Below, in pieces: positions 58,342 through 64,000 of a stretch of DNA of 64,000 nt. A program made the position numbers and the translations under genes. The notes below the pieces were generated by a model. It was not told the DNA's origin. It was given only the letters and a program-made list of their open reading frames with translations, and did no database searches. Location of the stretch: the NCBI GenBank assembly GCA_020634435.1, contig JACKBS010000013.1, positions 220,117-284,116 of the forward strand. The letters are read 5' to 3'. How positions within the stretch are numbered: position 1 is the first letter of the stretch; every line of letters begins with the position of its first letter. The stretch is from Ardenticatenaceae bacterium. GTDB lineage: Bacteria > Chloroflexota > Anaerolineae > Promineifilales > Promineifilaceae.

Positions 58342-58581
58342 ATGGCTACCATGACAATCAAAAATATTCCTGATGAGCTATATGAAGAACTCAAACAGCG
58401 GGCAGCAGCTAATCGGCGCAGTGTAAACAATGAAGTGATTGTGCTCATTGAGCGTGCTGTCCAATATCAGGTCCAAGATCCAAAGGAAGTGCTTGAGCGA
58501 GTTCGAGTGCTGCGGGAAAAACTGGATCTTTATGTGACCGAAGATGAAATCACTGCGGCTAAAAATGAAGGGCGGCCATGA
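58342..58581 (+). CDS. vapB: VapB/FitA-type ribbon-helix-helix antitoxin
   Basis: The 79-residue protein has an N-terminal Arc/MetJ-type ribbon-helix-helix (MTIKNIPDELYEELKQRAAA and NRRSVNNEVIVLIERAV) and a C-terminal toxin-binding tail. Its stop overlaps the toxin start as ATGA. The module sits between fdrA and the DUF1116 gene. Confidence 0.9.
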   Translation: MATMTIKNIPDELYEELKQRAAANRRSVNNEVIVLIERAVQYQVQDPKEVLERVRVLREKLDLYVTEDEITAAKNEGRP

Positions 58582-58982
58582 TTGTTGTTGATTCAAATAT
58601 CATTGCTTATTGGCTTTTGCCCGGAGAAAAAATGGCCGAGGCGGAAAGCGTTTGGCAAAAAGATTCAAATTGGATTGTGCCACCTTTATGGAAAAGTGAA
58701 TTCCGCAATATTTTGGCTCAATATTTAAGGCACAAAAAGCTTTCTTTGGCGGAATCACAGGCACTCCTAAAAGAAGCCGAAGCTATTCTAGAACATAAAG
58801 CGTACGAGGTTGACTCAGATTGGGTTCTCCGCTTGGTAAATAGAAGCAGTTGTTCGGCATATGATTGTGAATACGTCTCGCTGGCGCAACGATTTGGCGT
58901 GTTACTAGTAACTGCCGACAAGGAAGTTCTGCGTGAGTTTCCAGAAACGGCAGTCTCGCCCCAACAATTTGTCACGAATTAA
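58578..58982 (+). CDS. vapC: VapC-type PIN-domain toxin
   Basis: The 134-residue protein shows the PIN-domain acidic residues: Asp5 (MIVVDSNIIAYWLL), Glu in KSEFRNILAQYL, Asp in SAYDCEYVSLAQ and Asp in LLVTADKEV. It should be an Mg-dependent RNase held inactive by the VapB-like partner. The pair has few ACGGCCGT words and is probably an insertion into the fdrA-ylbE operon. Confidence 0.9.
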   Translation: MIVVDSNIIAYWLLPGEKMAEAESVWQKDSNWIVPPLWKSEFRNILAQYLRHKKLSLAESQALLKEAEAILEHKAYEVDSDWVLRLVNRSSCSAYDCEYVSLAQRFGVLLVTADKEVLREFPETAVSPQQFVTN

Positions 58983-59068
58983 GATTTTTACAAGTTTTCT
59001 TTGCCCATTTACCACTTTTATCTCAGCGTCCTCCGCGTCCTCCGCGGTGCAAATTCAGGAGAAAGCAC

Positions 59069-60316
59069 ATGATTGATATAGATAAAGCAAACGAAACGGC
59101 CGTTTCCCGCATGATGGAAGCGCGACCCATCCTCAAAACGGTGGCCACCGCCCGCGATGTGATTCCAGGGATGCGCGAAAATTTGCTGCTGCACGCCGGG
59201 CCGCCCATCACCTGGGAGCGCGCTTCTGGCCCGATGCGCGGCGCGATTGTGGGGGCGCTCATCTTCGAGGGCAAGGCCACCGATTGGGCCAGCGCGGAAA
59301 AGCTGGTCACCAGCGGCCAGATTGATTTGGAGCCGTGTCACGAACACAGCTCGGTCGGGCCGATGGCTGGCGTTACCTCTGCCTCGATGAAGGTGTATGT
59401 GCTGGAAAACGTTACCCACGGCAACAAAAGCTACTCCAACCTCAACGAAGGCTACGGCAAGGTGCTGCGCTACGGTGCGTACAGCGAGGAAGTGCTGGCC
59501 AAACTGCACTGGATGAACGACACGCTGGGCACCATCCTGACCGAGGCGCTGGCGTTGAGCGAGGACGGCATCGACATTCGCGCCCTGTTGGCCGAATCGC
59601 TGCACATGGGCGACGAGGGGCACAATCGCAACAAGGCTGGCTCGATTTTGTTCACCGCCAAGCTGGCTCCGCTGGTAGCCAGAACCAGTGCGACTGATGA
59701 GGATAAAGCGGCCGTTTTGCAATTCATGGGCGATAACGCGCTCAGCGTTCTCAATCCCGTCATGGCGGCGTGCAAAGCTATGGCTGACGCCGGGCATGGC
59801 GTGGAAGGCAGCACCGTCATGACCGTGATGGCCCGCAACGGCACCGACCTGGGCATTCGCGTCAGCGGCCTGGGCGACCAATGGTTCACTGGCCCGGTTG
59901 GTCAGCCAGATGGCCTCTACTTCTCCGGCTTCACCGCCGCCGACGCCAGCGGCGACATCGGCGACAGCACGATTACGGAGACGGCGGGGATTGGCGCGTT
60001 TGCGATGGCTTCGGCCCCGGCCATCGTCACCTTCATCAGCGGCACGCCGGAAATGGCGGTGGAAACGACCATGCGCATGTACGAAATCACCGTGGCGGAA
60101 CACAAAGCGTTCACCATTCCGGTGCTGGCTTTCCGAGGCACTCCCGTTGGGGTGGATATCCGCAAGGTGGTGGAGTTGGGCATCCGGCCGCAAATTAACA
60201 CCGGCATTGCCCACAAGGATGCAGGCGTGGGGCAAGTTGGCGCAGGGCTGGTTTTGCCACCCGCCAACGTCTTTGAAGATGCGTTGATGGCCTACGCCGA
60301 AAAATATTTGTCGTAA
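59069..60316 (+). CDS. ylbE: DUF1116 family protein (YlbE/AllG-like)
   Basis: The 415-residue protein matches the DUF1116 family: VIPGMRENLLLHAGPPITWE, GAIVGALIFEGKA, PCHEHSSVGPMAG, LHMGDEGHNRNKAGSILF, SSVMT-like STVMTVMARNGTDLGIRVSG and ETAGIGAFAMASAPAIVTFI. In E. coli the relative YlbE is part of oxamate carbamoyltransferase with FdrA. Its start has AGGAG eight bases upstream. The stop TAA overlaps the next ATG (TAATG). Confidence 0.9.
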   Translation: MIDIDKANETAVSRMMEARPILKTVATARDVIPGMRENLLLHAGPPITWERASGPMRGAIVGALIFEGKATDWASAEKLVTSGQIDLEPCHEHSSVGPMAGVTSASMKVYVLENVTHGNKSYSNLNEGYGKVLRYGAYSEEVLAKLHWMNDTLGTILTEALALSEDGIDIRALLAESLHMGDEGHNRNKAGSILFTAKLAPLVARTSATDEDKAAVLQFMGDNALSVLNPVMAACKAMADAGHGVEGSTVMTVMARNGTDLGIRVSGLGDQWFTGPVGQPDGLYFSGFTAADASGDIGDSTITETAGIGAFAMASAPAIVTFISGTPEMAVETTMRMYEITVAEHKAFTIPVLAFRGTPVGVDIRKVVELGIRPQINTGIAHKDAGVGQVGAGLVLPPANVFEDALMAYAEKYLS

Positions 60317-60594
60317 TGGTACTTTATCGTGGCAACGGCTTGGGCTTTTTATTGTCAATGAGTAGCGTGGTGCTGGCCGTTGTCGTTGCCGCTCTGTTCG
60401 ATTTGGCTGTGGTAACGGCCGTCTTTCTTATCGGCGGCTTGATGATTACACTAGATTTGCTGGTGCGCTGGCGGAATCGCAAAGTGGCGGGCTGGCGTAA
60501 GCTGATTTCTGCCAAAGCAGGTGGTCAGTTTGTCTTTTTGCCCGTGTGGGGTCTGGGCATTTTGTTTTTGCTAATTGGGTTTTCGGAAATTTGA
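60316..60594 (+). CDS. Small membrane protein of unknown function
   Basis: The 92-residue product has three transmembrane segments (LGFLLSMSSVVLAVVVAALF, VVTAVFLIGGLMITLDLLV and FVFLPVWGLGILFLLIGF) separated by a basic loop. ATG 60316 shares a base with the preceding stop, so translation is coupled. I do not recognise the family. Confidence 0.7.
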   Translation: MVLYRGNGLGFLLSMSSVVLAVVVAALFDLAVVTAVFLIGGLMITLDLLVRWRNRKVAGWRKLISAKAGGQFVFLPVWGLGILFLLIGFSEI

Positions 60595-60629
60595 TCTGGC
60601 TCAATAAAGCATGAATTTGAGGAGCAAAA

Positions 60630-60926
60630 ATGAATTACTACGTTTTGGTTTACCATCTCACTGAAGATTATTTGGAGCGGCGAGGCTCTTACCGGGCAGA
60701 ACATTTGCAATTGGCCAAGGACGCCGAAGCGCGGGGTGAACTGGTGCTGGGCGGTGCCTACAGCGATCCGGCCGACATTGCACTGCTGGTGTGGCGTGCG
60801 GAAGACCCCTCAGTTGTGGAAAACTTTGTCAACAGCGACCCCTATGTCAAAAATGGCCTGATTGCCCGCTGGGAAATACGGCCGTGGACTGTCGTCATCG
60901 GCACCGCCTACAATGAAGGAAAATGA
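60630..60926 (+). CDS. YciI-like protein
   Basis: The 98-residue protein has the YCII ferredoxin-like fold pattern: YYVLVYHLTEDYLERRGSY, HLQLAKDAEARGELVLGGAY and the C-terminal SDPYVKNGLIARWEIRPWTV with the conserved Asp-Pro. Family members are small alpha/beta proteins of poorly known, sometimes dehalogenase-like, function. Its stop overlaps the next gene (ATGA). Confidence 0.85.
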   Translation: MNYYVLVYHLTEDYLERRGSYRAEHLQLAKDAEARGELVLGGAYSDPADIALLVWRAEDPSVVENFVNSDPYVKNGLIARWEIRPWTVVIGTAYNEGK

Positions 60927-61321
60927 ATACATTGGAATGGGATGAAACGGATTTTGTTTGGTTACTAGAAGCAATCCCTCACGTTGAGGATTATGATACT
61001 GAATATAAATTTGAGGTTTTTAAAGGTAATCTAAAACTAGCTGTGACTGTATGGCAATACGAAAGCACGGTTAGTATTGAACTTTATGAAGATGCTGCTA
61101 CAGACCCCACCGTTGCGTTTGCGTTGATCGTAAGGGAAGGCATTCGATTAATTAAAGAGAAAAAGCAAGAATATTTACATTTCAGGAATTGTTTTCTTGC
61201 CCCAACTCGGTTTTCATACATTGATTACGAAGTGGACCTCAGAGACGTAGAAAAAGTGCCCTTTGGCTTTGATGTTCACCTGTTTGTTAAGCCTGCCATA
61301 CAAATCAAGTTTTGGTCTTAA
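60923..61321 (+). CDS. Protein of unknown function
   Basis: The 132-residue protein starts MNTLEWDETDFVWLLEAIPH, overlapping the YciI-like stop. It is acidic and has alternating hydrophobic strands (KLAVTVWQYESTVSIELYED). There is no signal peptide or membrane segment. I do not recognise it. Lower GC than its neighbours suggests a different origin. Confidence 0.6.
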   Translation: MNTLEWDETDFVWLLEAIPHVEDYDTEYKFEVFKGNLKLAVTVWQYESTVSIELYEDAATDPTVAFALIVREGIRLIKEKKQEYLHFRNCFLAPTRFSYIDYEVDLRDVEKVPFGFDVHLFVKPAIQIKFWS

Positions 61322-61352
61322 AGCGACTGTTGTAAATCCAGGAGAAGATGAA

Positions 61353-63014
61353 ATGGGAAACCACATTGACCTATTGAGTAAAGCAAAATGGTATGATCTG
61401 ACCCAGGCTTTGAGTATTTTTACCCCGCCATGGCCCGGTGAAATGCCGCTGCAAGTCCACTTTTTCAAGCGGCTCACTGGCTCTTGGGGCGGCGGGCAGG
61501 GGGCCAACGGTCAGCTCATCGAGTGGAGTAACAACACCGGCACCCATCTCGTCGGGCCGCGTGCCTTTCACTCCGGGGCCAAAGCCATCGCTGATATTCC
61601 CTTGTCCGATTTGTGTGGCGAGGGCGTGATTGTGGATATTTCTGATGCAGTGTCCGACTATTCACTGTACACGCCACAAATGATCACCGAACGGGCCGAG
61701 GTGAAGGAAGGTGACATCCTCATTATCAACACTGGCTACCATAAGCATACCTTTGACCAGCCAGACACGCCCAATCCCAACGCGCAGGGCGGCATCGAGA
61801 ACAAAGAGTTTGGCTACTACGTGCGCCATCCAGGGCCATCGCCGGAATTTTTCCAGTGGGCGCTAGATATGAAGCTGAAGCTGATTGGCGTGGATTGCGG
61901 CAGTGCCGAGCATCCGATGAACACCAGCATTCGCTATCAACACGCCCGCGAATTTGAGAAGGCGGAAGCGAAGCTGCAAGAAACCTACGGCAAAAGCTGG
62001 GATGAGATGTTCCCGCCAGAGGCCTATCATGAACTATCGCACATCACCATGCCCAAGGCGGGGTTGCTGCTGGCCGAATCATTGGGTGGGCAGATTGAGG
62101 AGTTGAGCAACCAGCGGGCCTGGATCATGATCGGGGCAATTCCGTTCATGGAGGTGGAGTCGGCCTGGGCACGAGTGGGAGCTTTGCAAGCGCCCGACGG
62201 CATGAGCGATGATGACTTTTTTGCGGCTATGCGTGAGACAACGATGTTGGATATGACGCTGCCATTTAGCGTGCAGACGCCACAGTGGGCCAACTACGTC
62301 CCGTTGAGCGTGAATTACACTAAGCGTGTTGGCGGGCAATATTTTGGGTTGGGGCGAAACAATGCTCACTGCCGGGCCAGTTTCCATTTGGCGACGCACA
62401 TGGATGGCGAGAAGCATTTCCACGCCGCTGGGCGCACCATCGGGCAGATGCCGTTTGAGCATTGGTTTGGCCCTGGGGTGATTGTGGATATTTCGGACAC
62501 GGTGAGCAATTCCAGCGTCTACACGCCCGCGATGATTGAGGAGCGCGTGGACATCCAGAAGGGCGATATTCTCATCATCAAGACGGGCTATTACCAATAT
62601 GGCTGGAACAGCCCGGATTCCGACGAGTTCCGCTACATGATCAAACATCCGGGGCCGTCGCCGGACTTTGCAGATTGGTGTTTGGAGAAGGAGATCAAGT
62701 GGCTGGGGATTGACTGCGTGGCGATGGAGCATCCGATGAATACGATTCAGCGCATTTGGCACCCAAAAACGTTTGCCGAGGCGAACCAGAAGCTGATTGA
62801 CCAGTACGGCAAGGATTGGGATGAGATGTATCCGCTGGACAAGTTTTACCAGGACATGCACCTCAACCTATTCAACAAGGGTGTGGTTCATGCGGAAAAT
62901 TTGGGTGGGGAGATAGCGGAGGCGGGAAACGGCCGTTACTTCATCGCTGCCTTCATCCAAAAAGGAATGGAACTCGCCTCCTGCTGGGGTCGCTTCATCG
63001 CCTTCAAAGATTAG
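61353..63014 (+). CDS. Tandem two-domain cyclase family (isatin hydrolase/kynurenine formamidase-like) protein
   Basis: The 553-residue protein consists of two cyclase (PF04199-type) domains, about 10-255 and 297-550. Each has GVIVDISD, a KGDILII.TGY strand and a HPGPSP segment. The second domain has the intact metal motif His345, His349, Asp351, His355 (HLATHMDGEKHF). In the first it reads NTGTHLVGPRAF, so the first His is Asn61, the Asp is Val67 and the third His is Ala71. One domain is thus probably catalytic and the other structural. Family enzymes hydrolyse cyclic amides such as isatin or kynurenine-type formamides. ATG 61353 has AGGAG. Confidence 0.9.
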   Translation: MGNHIDLLSKAKWYDLTQALSIFTPPWPGEMPLQVHFFKRLTGSWGGGQGANGQLIEWSNNTGTHLVGPRAFHSGAKAIADIPLSDLCGEGVIVDISDAVSDYSLYTPQMITERAEVKEGDILIINTGYHKHTFDQPDTPNPNAQGGIENKEFGYYVRHPGPSPEFFQWALDMKLKLIGVDCGSAEHPMNTSIRYQHAREFEKAEAKLQETYGKSWDEMFPPEAYHELSHITMPKAGLLLAESLGGQIEELSNQRAWIMIGAIPFMEVESAWARVGALQAPDGMSDDDFFAAMRETTMLDMTLPFSVQTPQWANYVPLSVNYTKRVGGQYFGLGRNNAHCRASFHLATHMDGEKHFHAAGRTIGQMPFEHWFGPGVIVDISDTVSNSSVYTPAMIEERVDIQKGDILIIKTGYYQYGWNSPDSDEFRYMIKHPGPSPDFADWCLEKEIKWLGIDCVAMEHPMNTIQRIWHPKTFAEANQKLIDQYGKDWDEMYPLDKFYQDMHLNLFNKGVVHAENLGGEIAEAGNGRYFIAAFIQKGMELASCWGRFIAFKD

Positions 63015-63043
63015 CAACGAATTATCACGAATTTACACGAATT
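63015..63043. repeat. Left flank repeat of the GxxExxY gene
   Basis: The words caacgaattatcacgaattt and acacgaatt are iterated. An inverse, partial copy (aattcgtgaaaattcgcgttg) lies at 63422-63442, so the GxxExxY gene sits between inverted repeats. Confidence 0.7.
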
Positions 63044-63424
63044 ATGGCTGTTTTGTATCCAGATTTGTCTTACAAGATCATTGGCGCTGCAATGGAAGTG
63101 CATAAGGGACTTGGCCCAGGTTATTTGGAGTCTGTCTATCAGACTGCCTTGGCACACGAATTTGATTTGCAAACGATTAAGTATGAACGTGAAAAGCATT
63201 TGCCGGTTGTCTATAAAGGAATGTATGCGGGTCATTTCATAGCCGACTTTGTGGTTGAAGAGAAAATAATACTTGAACTCAAGTCTGTTACCCTTTTAAC
63301 CAAGCAGCACAAGGCCCAGGCTATTAACTATTTGGCAACAACCGGATTGAAGCTGGCAATTTTAATCAATTTTGGTGAAAGATCGCTCACATATGAGCGC
63401 ATCATTCACAAAGCTAAATTATAA
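63044..63424 (+). CDS. GxxExxY protein (PD-(D/E)XK-related)
   Basis: The 126-residue protein shows the defining GYLESVY motif, IIGAAMEVHKGLGPG at the N-terminus, and FIADFVVEEKIILELKSV, which has the Asp and Glu-x-Lys of PD-(D/E)XK nucleases. The biological role of the family is unknown. It separates the cyclase from the CoxL gene and is flanked by inverted acgaatt words, so it looks like an insertion in the operon. Confidence 0.88.
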   Translation: MAVLYPDLSYKIIGAAMEVHKGLGPGYLESVYQTALAHEFDLQTIKYEREKHLPVVYKGMYAGHFIADFVVEEKIILELKSVTLLTKQHKAQAINYLATTGLKLAILINFGERSLTYERIIHKAKL

Positions 63425-63442
63425 TTCGTGAAAATTCGCGTT
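63422..63442. repeat. Right flank repeat of the GxxExxY gene
   Basis: The words aattcgtgaaaattcgcgtt are the inverse of the left flank at 63015-63043. Confidence 0.65.
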
Positions 63443-63465
63443 GATTCGATGCAGGAGAGAGAAAA

Positions 63466-64000
63466 ATGGCAGCAACACAGTTTTTTGGGGAAAGAATTAA
63501 ACGGAATGAAGACCCGCGCTTGCTTACCGGACAAGCCTTGTTTACCGACGATGTAAACCTGCCGGATATGCTCCATGCGGCATTTTACCGCAGTCAGTAC
63601 GCACACGGCCGTATTCTCAGCATTGACGTCTCCATGGCCCTGGAAGTGGAAGGCGTGATCGCCGTGATCACCGCCGAGGATTTGGGTGACTACTGGCAGC
63701 CGGGGCCACTGCTTGTTTCTCCGCCACCTGTGAAAGACATCGTGTTTAACCAGCGCACGCAGGTGCCGCTGGCCAAAGACAAGGTGCGTTTCGTTGGTGA
63801 ACCCATTGTGATGGTCGTGGCTGAGAGTCGCTACATTGCCGAAGATGCTACCGATCTGATTTTTGTGGATGTGGACCCGCTAGACGCCGTGGTCGATTTG
63901 GCCGCCGCGCTGGAACCAGATTCGGCGCTGGTGCATGACGATTTGGGCAACAACATCTCCGCCCACGTGGTGCAGCGCAAAGGCAGCTACGAAGCAGCTA
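63466..64000 (+). CDS. Molybdenum hydroxylase large (molybdopterin) subunit, partial
   Basis: The first 178 codons of a CoxL/XdhA-type subunit run off the right edge. It starts MAATQFFGERIKRNEDPRLL, followed by GQALFTDDVNLPDMLHAAFY, RSQYAHGRILSIDVS and a KVRFVGEPIVMVVAESRYIA segment. These are the first domain of the molybdopterin subunit. AGGAGAG precedes the ATG. The catalytic motif lies outside the window. It completes the FAD (52067) and 2Fe-2S (53167) subunits, 10 kb upstream. Confidence 0.92.
   Translation, partial: MAATQFFGERIKRNEDPRLLTGQALFTDDVNLPDMLHAAFYRSQYAHGRILSIDVSMALEVEGVIAVITAEDLGDYWQPGPLLVSPPPVKDIVFNQRTQVPLAKDKVRFVGEPIVMVVAESRYIAEDATDLIFVDVDPLDAVVDLAAALEPDSALVHDDLGNNISAHVVQRKGSYEAA

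Larger units (their letters stand above)
627..63610. repeat. Highly iterated palindrome ACGGCCGT dispersed across the window
   Basis: The octamer ACGGCCGT occurs about 105 times by eye, roughly once per 600 bases, from 627-634 to 63603-63610. It is most often flanked as AACGGCCGTT. At this base composition one or two copies are expected. Most copies lie in coding sequence in various frames, where they encode Thr-Ala-Val, Asn-Gly-Arg or Arg-Pro-Phe/Leu. Examples are 7718 (LysM protein), 15358 (STAND regulator), 30520 (lipoprotein) and 58189 (fdrA). Copies are nearly absent from 2900-4100, 11200-14300, 20700-22300 and 35700-36600. The pattern resembles the cyanobacterial HIP1 element, but the word differs. 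Confidence 0.9.

Noticed and set aside
1..64000. tRNA, rRNA and tmRNA genes
   Set aside because: I looked for T-loop and anticodon-arm patterns and conserved rRNA words and saw none on either strand.

Overview
The window looks like a chromosomal piece of a Chloroflexota bacterium, most likely a relative of Anaerolineae or Ardenticatenia. The grounds are LysM/lamin-tail and Pro/Thr-linker lipoproteins, a DUF5667/DUF5666 sigma partner, STAND regulators with TPRs, and a DnaE with a PHP domain. This assignment is inference; there is no rRNA or tRNA in the window. The most striking global feature is an iterated palindrome, ACGGCCGT, usually inside AACGGCCGTT. I count about 105 copies by eye in 64 kb, mostly inside genes, where about 1-2 are expected by chance. 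Many gene junctions also carry hairpins built from iterated short words.

Layout. 0-2 kb: start of a PfaA-like ketosynthase gene and an acyl-CoA dehydrogenase. 2.4-4.1 kb: a small membrane-anchored protein, then 1.2 kb with no recognisable gene. 4.1-7.2 kb: glycogen genes malQ and glgA. 7.3-10.4 kb: LysM/lamin-tail protein, four-repeat small protein, endonuclease IV and an M19 dipeptidase-like protein, followed by a candidate small RNA with its own promoter and terminator. 11.2-14.9 kb: dipeptide-type ABC permeases with a tandemly duplicated DppB-like gene, divergent from a HTH/NB-ARC/TPR regulator. 18.1-22.2 kb: dnaE. 22.5-25.5 kb: VTC-domain protein, DUF4956 and CotH kinase cluster. 25.6-28 kb: MarR regulator and a GH13 enzyme whose gene carries a REP-like insertion. 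28.2-30.1 kb: aldehyde ferredoxin oxidoreductase. 30.3-35.5 kb: lipoprotein, STAS protein, glycosyltransferase, alkyltransferase-like protein and response regulator.

35.6-38.4 kb: an Asp/Asn-rich lipoprotein, an ECF sigma factor and a probable anti-sigma protein with its own Asp/Asn-rich tail. 38.5-47 kb: STT3-like membrane protein, methyltransferase, glutaredoxin-like membrane protein, lipoprotein, two SDRs, a DUF6428 protein, a DMT exporter and a DeoC-VOC fusion. 47.3-48 kb: a HigBA-like toxin-antitoxin pair. 47.9-49.4 kb: tungstate-type ABC ATPase and permease, which may feed the oxidoreductase at 28 kb. 49.4-51.9 kb: a thiolase homologue lacking the catalytic Cys, and a class III CoA-transferase.

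52-64 kb: an apparent catabolic island on the + strand. It holds Mo-hydroxylase FAD and 2Fe-2S subunits, amidase, GDSL lipoprotein, hexapeptide-repeat protein, FdrA, a VapBC pair, a DUF1116 (YlbE) protein, small proteins, a double-domain cyclase, a GxxExxY protein, and finally the truncated molybdopterin subunit of the hydroxylase. The split hydroxylase with FdrA/YlbE (oxamate carbamoyltransferase subunits in E. coli), an amidase and isatin-hydrolase-type cyclase domains suggests breakdown of an N-heterocycle or ureide-like compound. The substrate cannot be named from sequence.
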